Of a DNA stretch of 64,000 nt, positions 9,065-21,217 are shown piece by piece. The position numbers and the translations under genes were made by a program. The stretch's first letter is position 1; each line of letters begins with the position of its first letter. The notes under the pieces are model-generated. The model saw nothing but the letters and a program-made list of their open reading frames with translations, was not told where the DNA came from and did not search any database. This stretch comes from Phycisphaerales bacterium (lineage in GTDB: Bacteria; Planctomycetota; Phycisphaerae; Phycisphaerales; UBA1924). The stretch is taken from the NCBI GenBank assembly GCA_020850415.1, contig JADZER010000048.1, positions 47,727 to 111,726 of the forward strand, given 5' to 3'.

Positions 9065-12000
9065 TCACGCCGACCGCAGGGCGGGCGCCGCGTCGCGTCC
9101 GAACGCCGCGGTCACGCGCTCGAGCAGCAGGCCGGACATCCGCGGCGCGTGCTCGCCCCGCCACATCGCCATGTGCGAGGCCTCGACGAGCACCTCATCG
9201 GCCGGGCCGAGCAGCACGCGGCGCCACGCGCGGAGCCGGTGCTGGTTGCCGACCTCGCGGCTGGCGATCACCAGGGCCGCGCCGTCGTAAGCGGGCAGCG
9301 CGTGCCGGTGCACGGCGGCCAGGTGCGTGTCCATCAGCAGCTTCTGCGTCTCGGTGACATGCTCGCCGTAGCCGCGCTTGCGCCCGCCCTTGCCCAGAAG
9401 GCGCGGCAGCGTGTGGGCGATATCCCCCGCGGCACGCCGGAGGCGGCCCTCGGCGGTGACACAGGGGCCGCTGTCGACGAGCACCAGCAGCGGGACGCGC
9501 ACGCCGCGCGCACGAAGCCGCCGGGCCATGTCGACGCCGATGATCGCGCCGCTGGAGAAGCCGGCGATGGCGGCGGCGGGCCAGCCCCGCTGGGCGACCA
9601 GCTCGGCGTAGCCCTCGGCGATCGCCTCGATGGTGTCGAGCGGCTCCTCGCCGTCGAAGAGCCCGCGCGGGCGGATGCCGTAGAGCGACAGGTGGCCCTG
9701 GAGGTGCGGGGCGATCTCTCGCAGGTAGCCCATCGTGCCGCCGAGGTGGGGCAGCATGACCAGCGGCAGGTCGCCGTAGGTGATCCGCACGAGCGAACCG
9801 GCTGCCGATCGGGGCTCGCCCTCGGGGTATCGCGCGGCGCCCGCGCCGGGCGGTGCGCTGAGCAGCAGCGACTCGACCAGGGTCGTGACGCGTCCGAGCG
9901 TGGGCTCGGAGAGCGCCGGGGCCGCGGGGATCTCGATCCCCAGCCGCTCCTCGACGCCGAGCATGAGTCGCAGGAAGGAGAGCGAGTTGCCCCCCTCGGC
10001 CATGAAGTTCGCGGTGTCCGAGGCCGGCGCAACGCCGAGCACCGATCGCCAGACCGCCCGCACGACCTCGCGGGGCGACTGGGACGCGTGGCCGGGCTCG
10101 ACGCCGTGCTCGATCGACGCGGTGAGCGTGCGCCGGTCCACCTTGCCGTTGGGCAGACGGGGGATCGCCTCGCGCCACTCGACGCGCCCGGGCACCATGA
10201 CATCGTCGAGCGTCCCGCGCAGTGCCGCGAGCACCGCCTGGCTGTCGTGCTCGGGGTAGTTGTCGTCGGGCACGCACACCGCCACGAGCGAGGCGGAGAG
10301 ACCGTCGCCGACCTTGCAGACGACCGCCTCGGCGATCTCGTCCCGCCGCAGGAGCGCGGCCTCGATCTCGCCGAGCTCGATGCGGAAGCCGCAGAGCTTG
10401 ACCTGCGCGTCACCCCGTCCGAGGAACTCGACGCACCCGTCCTCGCGCCACCGGCCCGAATCGCCGGTGCAGTAGACCGGGCCGCCGTCCTCGCCGGTCA
10501 GGAAGGCGTTCGATTCGCGTCCGGCCTGGCCCAGGTAGCCCCGTGAGACCTGGACGCCGGCGAGTCGGATCTCGCCGGGAACGCCCACGGGGACGGGCCG
10601 CCCGGCCTGGTCGACGATGCTGATGCGGGTGTTCTCGACGGGCCGGCCGATGGTCACGCCCGCGGAGGGGTCGTCGCAGCGGGTGCAGGTGACATCGATC
10701 GCCGCCTCGGTCGGCCCGTAGAGGTTGTGCATCTCGCCGCCGACGGCCTCGAGATGCTCGCGCACCGCCGCGTCGGAGAGCGGCTCGCCCGAGCAGATGG
10801 TGCAGCGGACCCGGGGCTTGCCGAACCGGCGGGCGGCGCGGGCGAAGGGTCCGACGAGCGTCGGCACCAGGTGCATGACGGTGATCCCGTTCTCCAGCAC
10901 GCACGCGTGGAGCCGCGCGGGGTCGCCGACGCTCGCGTCGGCGACGAAGCACCGCCCGCCGTAGGCCAGCGGCCACAGGTACTCCCAGATCGAGACATCC
11001 CAGAACAGCCGGTTGCGCTGGAGCACGATGTCCTCGCGCGAGAGCCCGTAGCGCCGGTGCATCCAGGCGATCCGGTTCACCAGCGACTCGTGGCGGACGG
11101 GGACCGCCTTGGGCCGGCCGGTCGAGCCGGAGGTGAAGAGGATGTACGCGTCGCCCCCCATGCTCGCGCCCCCGGTGGGGGGCGTCGGGTCCTCACGGTG
11201 CCGGAGCTCGATCGAGCGCACCCCGGCCGGCAGCGCCGGCGCGGGCGCGTCGCGGTCGCCGCGCAGGAACACCGCGACCCCCGCGTCCTCGAGCATCGCG
11301 TCGGTGCGGGCCTGGGGTGCGCGGGTGTCGAGCGGCACGCACACCGCCCCGGCGCGGAGGATGCCCAGCGCGGTGATGATTGTATCGACCGTCCGGCTGT
11401 CGTAGAACGCGACGCGGGCGCCCGGGCCGAGCCCCTCGCCGAGGACTCGGTTGGCGACCGCGTTGCTCCGGCGCAGCACCTGGCCGAAGCTCATCGCGAG
11501 GTCGTCGGAGCGCAGGGCCTCGTGGTCCGGATGTGCCGCGGCGTGACGCTCGAACATCACGCTCAGGGGCTCGGTCAGTCCGTGGTCCCAGCCGGTGCCG
11601 TTCCAGCCCTGCTCGATCTGCCGGCGTTCGTCGTCGCCGAGCACGGCGAGTGAATCGACGGTCGCGCCGGGGGCCTCCGCGAGGAACCGCAGCACGGCGC
11701 GGGCGTGCTGCACGCGCCAGTCTCGCACACTGCCGGAGGTGTCGGCGTGCAGCGCGAGCCGGAGCTCGCCCCGGTCGAGCAGCCGCGCCTCACGCCCCTC
11801 AGGGTCGCGGAGGATGGCGGTCGCCTGCTCGGCCCCGGCGAGGTCCGCCGGCAGCGAGCCCCCGACAGCCGCGCCGACCTCCCGCGCGGTCAAGCCCCCG
11901 ATCGGCGGCAGGTCCACGCGCCACGAACGGCCGCCGGCCTCGATGGTGACGCCGGGACCCTCGCCAGGGGTCCATGCGGCCTGGAGGATCGCCGCGACCG

Positions 12001-13609
12001 TGCCCAGCGCGACGCCGGGTCCCGGCGTACCGGCCTGAAGCCCGGCGCGCCACGCGTCGGCGACCGGCACACCGGTCTCCAGCTCGGCCCGGATCGCGTT
12101 GCGGTCGAGTTTCTCGGTCTGGCTTCGGGGCAACTCATCGCGGCGGGCGAGCGTCTGCGGCATGAGGTACTCGGGCAGCTCGGCCCGGAGCGCCGCGAGC
12201 AGACGGGCGCGCAGATCGGGCCAGCTGTCGGTCGGATCGGTCGAGACCACGGCGCTCAGCGCGGGCCCGTCGGCGTGGCGGGCGACGACGACCGCGCCCT
12301 CGCGGACGCCGGCCTGGCGCTGCAGCGCCGCCTCGGTCGTCGCGGGGTTGACCCGGAAGCCGCGGATCTTGACCTGCCGGTCCATGCGCCCGAGGTACTC
12401 GACCACGCCGTCGGCCCGCATCAGAGCCCGGTCGCCCGTGCGGTACCCGCGCCGGCCGAGCCCGGGCAGCTCCACGAACGCGGCGCGTGTCGCGTCCGGA
12501 TCGTCGAGATAGCCGAGCGCCAGGCCGTCCCCGGTGGCGACCAGCTCGCCGGGCTCGTCGGCGCCCAGCGGCTCGAGCGACTCGTTGACGATGCACACGC
12601 CGGTGTTCGCGACCGGCCTGCCGATGGGCAGGGGGCGGTCCGGGTCGACATCGCCCACCTCGTAGCAGGTCGTGAAGGTGGTGTTCTCGGTGGGGCCGTA
12701 GCCGTTGGTGAGACGCAGCCCGGGGCAGCGGGCCCGCAACGCCGCCGCCCACTTGGGCGACACCACATCGCCGCCGGTGAGGACCGCACGCAAAGGCTCG
12801 AACATCTGCGGCCGGGCCTGCACGCACGCGTGGAACAGCGACGCGGTCAGCCAGCACGAGGTGACACGCTGCTCGGCGATCAGGCGCGCGAGCTCGCCGA
12901 TCCCAAGCCCCCCGGGCGGCGCGATCACTACCGTCCCGCCGTTGAGCAGCGGCGACCAGATCTCCAGCGTCGAGGCGTCGAAGGCCAGCGGCGAGGCGTG
13001 GAGGAACCGACAGCCGGGCCCGGTGTCGGCGAACCAGTTGCCGCGGCAGAGCCTCACGATCGCGCGATTGGGGATGAGCACGCCCTTGGGCTCGCCCGTC
13101 GAACCGGAGGTGAACATCACGCTCACCGGGTCGGTCGGCCCGCGCGCGGGCGCGCCGGTCGCCGCGCCGGACTCGCCGGGATCGGCGCAGTCCACCACCG
13201 GGACCCCCGGCGGCACGGGCGGGCCATTGGTAACGACCACGCGGCATCGTGCGCGCTGGACAATCCGGGCGTTCCACTCGGGCGGTGCGCCGGGTTCCAG
13301 GGGGACGAACACCCCGCCGCACAGCAGCACCGCCAGCAGCGCAACCGGGACATCCACCCCGCGGTCCAGCATCAGGCCGACGGCGTCGCCCCGGCACACA
13401 CCCCGCGCACGGAGGGCGCCGGCAAGTCCCCCGGCTCTGGCGGTCAGGTCGGCGTAGGTCAGGGTGGCGGCGCCGGCCACGACCGCGGTGTTGCCGGCGT
13501 GCTCGGACGCTGAGGCCAGGAACGCGTCGAGCAGGGTCCAGTCACGCTCGTAGGGCGCGGGGCACTCAAGCACGGCCAGCATCGCCTGGTGCGAGGTTCC
13601 GGGGGACAT
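9065..13609 (-). CDS. Nonribosomal peptide synthetase, order A-A-T-TE, no complete condensation domain
   Basis: A 1514-residue multidomain synthetase. Domain A1 lies at about residues 20-535 (TSGSTGEPKG near 170, NGYGPTENT, YRTGD). A poorly recognisable 150-residue linker follows, ending in sequence typical of the stretch just before an A domain (DERRQIEQGWNGTG). A2 spans about 700-1180 (TSGSTGRPKA near 828, NLYGPTEAAIDV). A carrier domain has GGNSLSFLRL near 1207, and a terminal thioesterase has GFSSG near 1350 and a late ASHMAMW. Aligned by hand to PheA, the A2 pocket reads D-V-W-H-I-S-L-I-D, the serine signature known from EntF. The A1 pocket reads D-A-L-W-L-G-G-T-F, close to valine codes. 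The start at 13609 follows GGAGAG; a frame extension to 13717 is not supported. Product unknown. It is a single gene. Confidence 0.9.
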   Translation of the reverse strand: MSPGTSHQAMLAVLECPAPYERDWTLLDAFLASASEHAGNTAVVAGAATLTYADLTARAGGLAGALRARGVCRGDAVGLMLDRGVDVPVALLAVLLCGGVFVPLEPGAPPEWNARIVQRARCRVVVTNGPPVPPGVPVVDCADPGESGAATGAPARGPTDPVSVMFTSGSTGEPKGVLIPNRAIVRLCRGNWFADTGPGCRFLHASPLAFDASTLEIWSPLLNGGTVVIAPPGGLGIGELARLIAEQRVTSCWLTASLFHACVQARPQMFEPLRAVLTGGDVVSPKWAAALRARCPGLRLTNGYGPTENTTFTTCYEVGDVDPDRPLPIGRPVANTGVCIVNESLEPLGADEPGELVATGDGLALGYLDDPDATRAAFVELPGLGRRGYRTGDRALMRADGVVEYLGRMDRQVKIRGFRVNPATTEAALQRQAGVREGAVVVARHADGPALSAVVSTDPTDSWPDLRARLLAALRAELPEYLMPQTLARRDELPRSQTEKLDRNAIRAELETGVPVADAWRAGLQAGTPGPGVALGTVAAILQAAWTPGEGPGVTIEAGGRSWRVDLPPIGGLTAREVGAAVGGSLPADLAGAEQATAILRDPEGREARLLDRGELRLALHADTSGSVRDWRVQHARAVLRFLAEAPGATVDSLAVLGDDERRQIEQGWNGTGWDHGLTEPLSVMFERHAAAHPDHEALRSDDLAMSFGQVLRRSNAVANRVLGEGLGPGARVAFYDSRTVDTIITALGILRAGAVCVPLDTRAPQARTDAMLEDAGVAVFLRGDRDAPAPALPAGVRSIELRHREDPTPPTGGASMGGDAYILFTSGSTGRPKAVPVRHESLVNRIAWMHRRYGLSREDIVLQRNRLFWDVSIWEYLWPLAYGGRCFVADASVGDPARLHACVLENGITVMHLVPTLVGPFARAARRFGKPRVRCTICSGEPLSDAAVREHLEAVGGEMHNLYGPTEAAIDVTCTRCDDPSAGVTIGRPVENTRISIVDQAGRPVPVGVPGEIRLAGVQVSRGYLGQAGRESNAFLTGEDGGPVYCTGDSGRWREDGCVEFLGRGDAQVKLCGFRIELGEIEAALLRRDEIAEAVVCKVGDGLSASLVAVCVPDDNYPEHDSQAVLAALRGTLDDVMVPGRVEWREAIPRLPNGKVDRRTLTASIEHGVEPGHASQSPREVVRAVWRSVLGVAPASDTANFMAEGGNSLSFLRLMLGVEERLGIEIPAAPALSEPTLGRVTTLVESLLLSAPPGAGAARYPEGEPRSAAGSLVRITYGDLPLVMLPHLGGTMGYLREIAPHLQGHLSLYGIRPRGLFDGEEPLDTIEAIAEGYAELVAQRGWPAAAIAGFSSGAIIGVDMARRLRARGVRVPLLVLVDSGPCVTAEGRLRRAAGDIAHTLPRLLGKGGRKRGYGEHVTETQKLLMDTHLAAVHRHALPAYDGAALVIASREVGNQHRLRAWRRVLLGPADEVLVEASHMAMWRGEHAPRMSGLLLERVTAAFGRDAAPALRSA

Positions 13610-13954
13610 GCTCACTCTCCGAAGCACCTCCCGGCGGGAGACCGCGGGGGTTAGGATCGGGCGCGCGCTCGGACCGCTCGTCGGCCGACGCCGAGTCCCC
13701 GGACGGTCCGGGGACAATCGTATCGACCGCGCGGCTCGATCGGCTGGAGGCGCGTCCCCGGGGAACCCCGTCCGAACGCTGGGTGCGCGCGCGGGTGACG
13801 GTGGTATCGGTCGGGCCGGGTATGCCGTCTGGGAGACAACCCGACGACCGTCCTGCCGACCAACCTGCCCGGCGCCCGGCGCTGGGCGGAATGAAAACCG
13901 GCCGCACCAGATGGGTGCGGCCGGTCGGGGGAAGCTGGGCCGAGGCCAAGGGGA
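13610..13954. other. Intergenic region, NRPS promoter side and terminator of the PEP-CTERM gene
   Basis: This 345-base gap separates two minus-strand genes. It contains the terminator at 13894-13924 and otherwise only GC-rich sequence. The NRPS promoter must lie here or further upstream, but no convincing -35/-10 pair was seen. Confidence 0.5.
13894..13924 (-). terminator. Rho-independent terminator
   Basis: An 11-bp perfect stem (CCGGCCGCACC at 13898-13908 with GGTGCGGCCGG at 13914-13924) and a five-base loop. Read on the minus strand it is followed by TTTT. It ends the PEP-CTERM transcript at 13955-14545 before the NRPS gene. Confidence 0.85.
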
Positions 13955-14545
13955 TCAGCGGCGGCGGCGGGCGCCGACCAGGCAGCCCAGTCCGAGCAGG
14001 GCGGCCGAGGCGGGGGCCGGGATGATCTTGATCACGCCGGGGAAAACCTCGCCGGTGTAGCCGGTGGAGGAGCCGAAGGTGTCGGTGTAGACATCGAAGT
14101 TGATGTGATCGAAGCTGCCGAAGCTCACGATCTTCGCCGAGTAGTCCGCGGGCGTCCAGACGATCTGGTAGACCGCGATCGGGTTGCTGGCGTCGAAGCT
14201 GGGGTTGAAGAACGGCGGGAGCTGGAAGCTCTCGATGCCGGTGATGAAGTTGCCGGCGTTCAGATCGCCGGGCCCGGTCGCGAGGGAGTCGACCAGGTTC
14301 GTGTACGAACCGATCGAGCCGGCGCCCCAGTCGGCGTCGCCGCCGATGTTGTAGATGGAGCCCGCGAAGCCGACAGCCCCGGGGTTCATCGCGGCGTACA
14401 TCGTGAGGACCGCCGACTCCCCGGGGGACAGCACGCCGTCGGCGTCCCCGGTGTCCGAGACATCCCAGGTGATGGTCATGACCTGGGCAGTGGCGAGTCC
14501 GGCCAGCGCAGCAACAACAACGGTCGACAGGCCGATTCGGTTCAT
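13955..14545 (-). CDS. PEP-CTERM sorting domain-containing exported protein
   Basis: A 196-residue exported protein. Residues 1-20 form a signal peptide (MNRIGLSTVVVAALAGLATA). The body is beta-rich and cysteine-free, with Asp/Gly-rich turns. The last 22 residues form an exosortase-type sorting tail: a short Pro motif (IPAPAS), a hydrophobic helix (AALLGLGCLVGA) and an Arg cluster (RRRR). The body matches no domain known to me. The ATG at 14545 has AGGAG six bases upstream; the frame stays open upstream but lacks a signal there. It has its own terminator at 13894-13924 and a plausible promoter at 14629-14657. It is predicted to be a substrate of the exosortase encoded at 34341-35219. Confidence 0.85.
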   Translation of the reverse strand: MNRIGLSTVVVAALAGLATAQVMTITWDVSDTGDADGVLSPGESAVLTMYAAMNPGAVGFAGSIYNIGGDADWGAGSIGSYTNLVDSLATGPGDLNAGNFITGIESFQLPPFFNPSFDASNPIAVYQIVWTPADYSAKIVSFGSFDHINFDVYTDTFGSSTGYTGEVFPGVIKIIPAPASAALLGLGCLVGARRRR

Positions 14546-14628
14546 GGTGGGCTCCTGCTCTCTCTCTCCAGCGGTGCGCCCACCCCGGGGACAAATCGGA
14601 CCCGGAGCGGCAGCACCTAGACATTCCA

Positions 14629-14657
14629 ATGGTACTGTCGCCCCCCGCACACTGCAA
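14629..14657 (-). promoter_or_regulatory. Candidate sigma-70-type promoter
   Basis: On the minus strand TTGCAG (14652-14657) and TACCAT (14629-14634) are separated by 17 bases, about 85 bases upstream of the PEP-CTERM start at 14545. The match is moderate and the call rests on spacing and position only. Confidence 0.35.
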
Positions 14658-14842
14658 GCTGGTCTGCCAGCGATTTGCCGGAACTTCTCGTCGATCCGGG
14701 GCCAACCAGGTCCGAAAGCCGCAGGAAGGGACGAGAATCGAGCCAAGAGCTGAGATTATCGGGCGTCCATCCGTGCCAAGGGACGCAGGCATCAGGATGT
14801 CCAAGCCTCGTTCAGCCCTGACGGACACCACGCCGAGTTCGA

Positions 14843-17596
<2,754 letters not shown>

Positions 17597-17948
17597 GCGC
17601 AATGCTCCGGTCCGGGGATGGTGTTCTCCAGAGCAGACATCGAATCCGGGGGGGGACGGGGACAACCGGGGGGCTATGCTGCATCGAGAACCGGGCCCAC
17701 CGTTGCGGACTGCGCAGTTTCTGCCGAACGCGCCCTCGGTTACCGGGACTCAGCAGGACGGCGGGACGGGGCCCGCCGATGCGAGGCCTCACCGGCATTT
17801 TCGAGCAACGGTTGCAACGGGTGGGGAACATGGGCCGCATCGGCCGCCGGTCTCCACCCCTCCGGGGGGTCAATCCGCTTGTGGCTGAACAAGCCCGAAC
17901 CGATACTCCGTACGAGCATCCACCGGTGGGGGTGGGAGGGAGCGTCTG
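17597..17948. other. Divergent intergenic region
   Basis: This 352-base gap lies between the minus-strand CAP protein and the plus-strand beta-helix protein and must hold both promoters. It contains a run of nine G with neighbours rich in G (17648-17672). I saw no convincing promoter, terminator or small gene. Confidence 0.5.
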
Positions 17949-20261
17949 ATGAGTCATCTGAGCCTTCGAGGGGCTGTCCGATCCAGCCTCGTCCTGCTTC
18001 TGATGTGCGAGTTGACGCTTCGCGGACCATCCGCCGAGGCGGGAGGGATGCCTCTCCAGCCAGAGGAAAACACCGGTAAAGCCGTGAAAAAGCGCGATGA
18101 CACCGTCCGCATCTCCACGCCGCGCGGCACGATCATCGTCCGCCGGGGTGACCTTTTCTGGCCCCGTGCGGGCGGGAACCTGCGGAGACCGACCCGCGTG
18201 AGCGGATCGGCGGTCCTGGTTGGCCCGGACGGCGCCCTCGCCGGCAGCGCCGGGGCTCGGCCGGCCACGGTGGGGTCCCCGCGTCTGCATGCTGGTGCGG
18301 GTCGGAGCGCCGGCGTCCTTCGGGGCACCGCGCTGGGCGACGCATCACCGGCGGACCGCGGCGCCGCGATCAGCTTCTCGCACCCCTCACGGGGGCGCGT
18401 CCCGCTGCCGGATGACACGCGGCTCCCCGACGGGGGCGGATCGTCCAACCCGGGCGGAGGCGGCTCTGGGAACGGGGCCGGCATCGGTGATTCCGCCGGC
18501 GGCGGGCCCGGCGGCGCGGTCGGCGGCGACAATGCGGGCGAGTGGCGCGCCGGGCGCGGCTGGGTTCCCGGCGGTGAGGGGGACGACAACGGGGCGTACA
18601 TCTCCGACTCGTCGTTCGTCCTTCTGGAACCCGGCGAGGGGTGGGCTGGACCCACCGAGCAGCCCGATCCCGTCGGCACCGACGCCATGGCCGGCTGGGA
18701 TGCCCAGGTCATCGCCCGGTGGGATGTCGTCCCCTTCCAGACCATCGACGCCGAGTTCTACATCGGCGTGGTCGCGTTCCACGCCAACGGGATCGACCGG
18801 GTGGAGTTCTCGGTGGATGGCGGCCCGTGGGTGCCGGTGTACACCATGCAACTCAATCCCGACACCCAGGTGTGGGAGTACGCCGCGGTGCTCAGCCCGC
18901 AGTACTTCGACTCGGGGGGCCCCTGCGAGGTCCGGGCGCTCGTGTGGCCGAAGGAGGCGGGCATCCCCCGCGTGCTCGCCGGCGACATCACGACCGAGTC
19001 GCTGGACATCGGCGAGCACTCGATGTTCCTCCGCGTGCCCGGGATCGGCGAGCGGCTCAGCGAGTTCTATGTGAGCACCACCGGGAACGACCAGACGGGC
19101 ACCGGCTCGTCGGCCAAGCCGTTCCGCTCGATCGAGGCGGCCATCCTGGCCTCGAGCGCCAACTCCCGGATCGGGGTGTTCCTGACCCCGGGGACCTACC
19201 CGTTCGGCGCCGATCAGTCGTTGCCGAGCCTCGACGACGGGTGGGTGGTCATCCAGCCCGCCCCGGGGGTGGCCAGGGACGAGGTCATCCTGACCGGCCG
19301 GTACCCCAACGAGCTGTCCGGCAACCGCCTTCGGACGCGGAACATCTGCCTGCGGTCGCTCACGATCGACCAGCGGGAGGGCTGGCAGATCGGCGCGTTC
19401 TCCCATCTCGACGGCCATTTCTGGGCCGACCGGTGCGAGTTCATCGGCGCCGGCGACACGGTGAACTGCGCCCCGTTCGCCTGGCAGAACTGGTCGGGCA
19501 TGTTCATCACCGACTGCGAGGTGCGGGAGTACGCCAACGCGGTGCGCGGCGCCAATCTCGTGCGGAACACCCGGCTGGAGCAGATCGGGTCGGACGCCTT
19601 CAGCGACTCCCGCGCGGTGTTCAACAGCTCGGTCGTCGGGGTCACCCGCGGCGACGGGACCATGCACGGCGATGTCTTCCAGATCCAGGGCGTCGGCCTC
19701 ACGAAGGAGAACTTCGTGCTCTACGGTGTGTCGGCGTACGATGTCCGCGTCCAGGGCCTGTTCACGAGCTCGCTCGAGCAGCTCAACGATGTCGCCTTTG
19801 TCAATGTCCTCCTCGACCGGGATGTGTGGGACGACTACACCGAGCTGAGCGCCCCATACAGCCAGTGGATGAGCCCCACCAACCACCTCCTGCTGTGGAA
19901 CACCACCATCATCAACCAGTCCTTCCGGTTCCGCGACCACGACATGCGCAACCTGAGCGTGCGGGGCTCCATGTTCCAGAAAATCGTCGCCGAGGAGGGC
20001 ATCGACCTGGAGAGCCAGGGCAAGTGGGAGCACATCCACTATCTGGATGCGACCTCCTACGGCGCCCAGAGCCCCGGCGAGGATGTCACCGCCGGGATCA
20101 TCCGCTTCGAGGATGTCGCGCACAACCTGCTCAGGCCGCTGCCCGGCCAGCGGTTGGAGGGGCGGGTCACCCCGAACCCGGCGCCGATCGATCTGGAGGG
20201 CCAGGCACGGCCCGCGACATCCAGTGTCGGGGCCTTCGAGATCGAGGAGATCGCGCGGTAG
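17949..20261 (+). CDS. Exported protein with C-terminal parallel beta-helix (pectate-lyase-like fold)
   Basis: A 770-residue exported protein. A signal peptide covers about residues 1-32. A low-complexity Gly/Pro/Asp-rich region follows (about 150-230), then a beta-sandwich-like segment (VVAFHANGIDRVEFSVDGGPW). From about 372 there is a right-handed beta-helix region, opening with FYVSTTGNDQTGTGSSAKPF, the usual start of DUF1565/pectate-lyase-like folds. No catalytic residues could be assigned, so it may bind or cut a polysaccharide. The ATG is preceded by GGGAGGGAG. It lies upstream of the polysaccharide gene cluster in the same direction, with 41 bases before the first sulfotransferase, which suggests but does not prove a link to the polymer. 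Confidence 0.78.
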   Translation: MSHLSLRGAVRSSLVLLLMCELTLRGPSAEAGGMPLQPEENTGKAVKKRDDTVRISTPRGTIIVRRGDLFWPRAGGNLRRPTRVSGSAVLVGPDGALAGSAGARPATVGSPRLHAGAGRSAGVLRGTALGDASPADRGAAISFSHPSRGRVPLPDDTRLPDGGGSSNPGGGGSGNGAGIGDSAGGGPGGAVGGDNAGEWRAGRGWVPGGEGDDNGAYISDSSFVLLEPGEGWAGPTEQPDPVGTDAMAGWDAQVIARWDVVPFQTIDAEFYIGVVAFHANGIDRVEFSVDGGPWVPVYTMQLNPDTQVWEYAAVLSPQYFDSGGPCEVRALVWPKEAGIPRVLAGDITTESLDIGEHSMFLRVPGIGERLSEFYVSTTGNDQTGTGSSAKPFRSIEAAILASSANSRIGVFLTPGTYPFGADQSLPSLDDGWVVIQPAPGVARDEVILTGRYPNELSGNRLRTRNICLRSLTIDQREGWQIGAFSHLDGHFWADRCEFIGAGDTVNCAPFAWQNWSGMFITDCEVREYANAVRGANLVRNTRLEQIGSDAFSDSRAVFNSSVVGVTRGDGTMHGDVFQIQGVGLTKENFVLYGVSAYDVRVQGLFTSSLEQLNDVAFVNVLLDRDVWDDYTELSAPYSQWMSPTNHLLLWNTTIINQSFRFRDHDMRNLSVRGSMFQKIVAEEGIDLESQGKWEHIHYLDATSYGAQSPGEDVTAGIIRFEDVAHNLLRPLPGQRLEGRVTPNPAPIDLEGQARPATSSVGAFEIEEIAR

Positions 20262-20302
20262 CGCGCCGGGCTGGCCGCAGGCCGCGGCCGGGGTGAGGGT
20301 CT

Positions 20303-21163
20303 ATGGAAGACTGGTCGCGTTCGCCCATCATCGTCATCGGGATGCACCGCTCCGGGACGAGCCTCGTCAGCCGCATGCTGGACAGGCTGGGCGTGTTCGT
20401 GGGGGCCCGGCTGGACGGGAATCACGAGGCCACCTTCTTCCTCCGCCTGAACTCGTGGCTGCTCCGGCAGTGCGGCGGGTCGTGGGACCAGCCTCAGCAC
20501 CTGGACCTGCTCCTGTCCCATGACCGCATGATGGCCCTGAGCAAGGCCTACATCGAGTATGTGCTCCGCTCGCCACGATCCGTGGCGTACCTCGGCGTCC
20601 GGCGGTACCTCACCGGCCAACGCATCGGGTCGCTGGGCCACCCCTGGGGCTGGAAGGACCCCCGCAACACCTACACCCTCCCGCTGTGGCTCTCGATCTA
20701 CCCGGACGCCAAGGTGATCAATGTCACGCGTCACGGGATCGATGTCGCCGCGAGCCTGCACACCCGCTTCGAGAAGCGACTCGCCGGGGCCGAGCAGCGC
20801 TTCGCCCAGCAGAAGTGGATCTACGGTTGGTACGAGAAGCAGCGCGGCTTCGCCGAGTCCATGCGGACCGCGAGGCTCGGAGGCGCGTTCGAGCTCTGGC
20901 GGGACTATGTCCGCCGGGCCGACCTCCACGCCGCGGCCCTGGGCCCACGCTGCCTGAGCGTCCGGTTCGAGGAGCTGGCGATGGACCCCCGGGTCGTGCT
21001 CGACCGGATCGTCTCGTTCGTCGGCCTGACCCCGGACGGGTCGGTGCTCGCCGCCGCGGCCGGTCAGCCCAAGCCCGAGCGGGCCTATGCCTACCGCCAA
21101 TCGCCGGAGCTGGCGGCCTTTGCCGATAGTGTCAGGGGAGAACTCTCACCCTACACCGAGTAG
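20303..21163 (+). CDS. Sulfotransferase family protein
   Basis: A 286-residue PAPS-dependent sulfotransferase-like protein. The 5'-phosphosulfate loop is at the N-terminus: IVIGMHRSGTSLVSRMLDR at about residues 9-28. A 3'-phosphate binding-type segment follows later (VTRHGIDVAAS near 144-154). No membrane segment is visible, so it probably acts in the cytoplasm on the polymer or its lipid-linked precursor. It is the first gene of the polysaccharide cluster. The start follows GTGAGGG. Its acceptor cannot be predicted. Confidence 0.83.
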   Translation: MEDWSRSPIIVIGMHRSGTSLVSRMLDRLGVFVGARLDGNHEATFFLRLNSWLLRQCGGSWDQPQHLDLLLSHDRMMALSKAYIEYVLRSPRSVAYLGVRRYLTGQRIGSLGHPWGWKDPRNTYTLPLWLSIYPDAKVINVTRHGIDVAASLHTRFEKRLAGAEQRFAQQKWIYGWYEKQRGFAESMRTARLGGAFELWRDYVRRADLHAAALGPRCLSVRFEELAMDPRVVLDRIVSFVGLTPDGSVLAAAAGQPKPERAYAYRQSPELAAFADSVRGELSPYTE

Positions 21164-21217
21164 GGCCCCTTTCGTCGAGTCGAAGCCCCCCAGGACCGAG
21201 AAGAGCCGGACCCCCGC

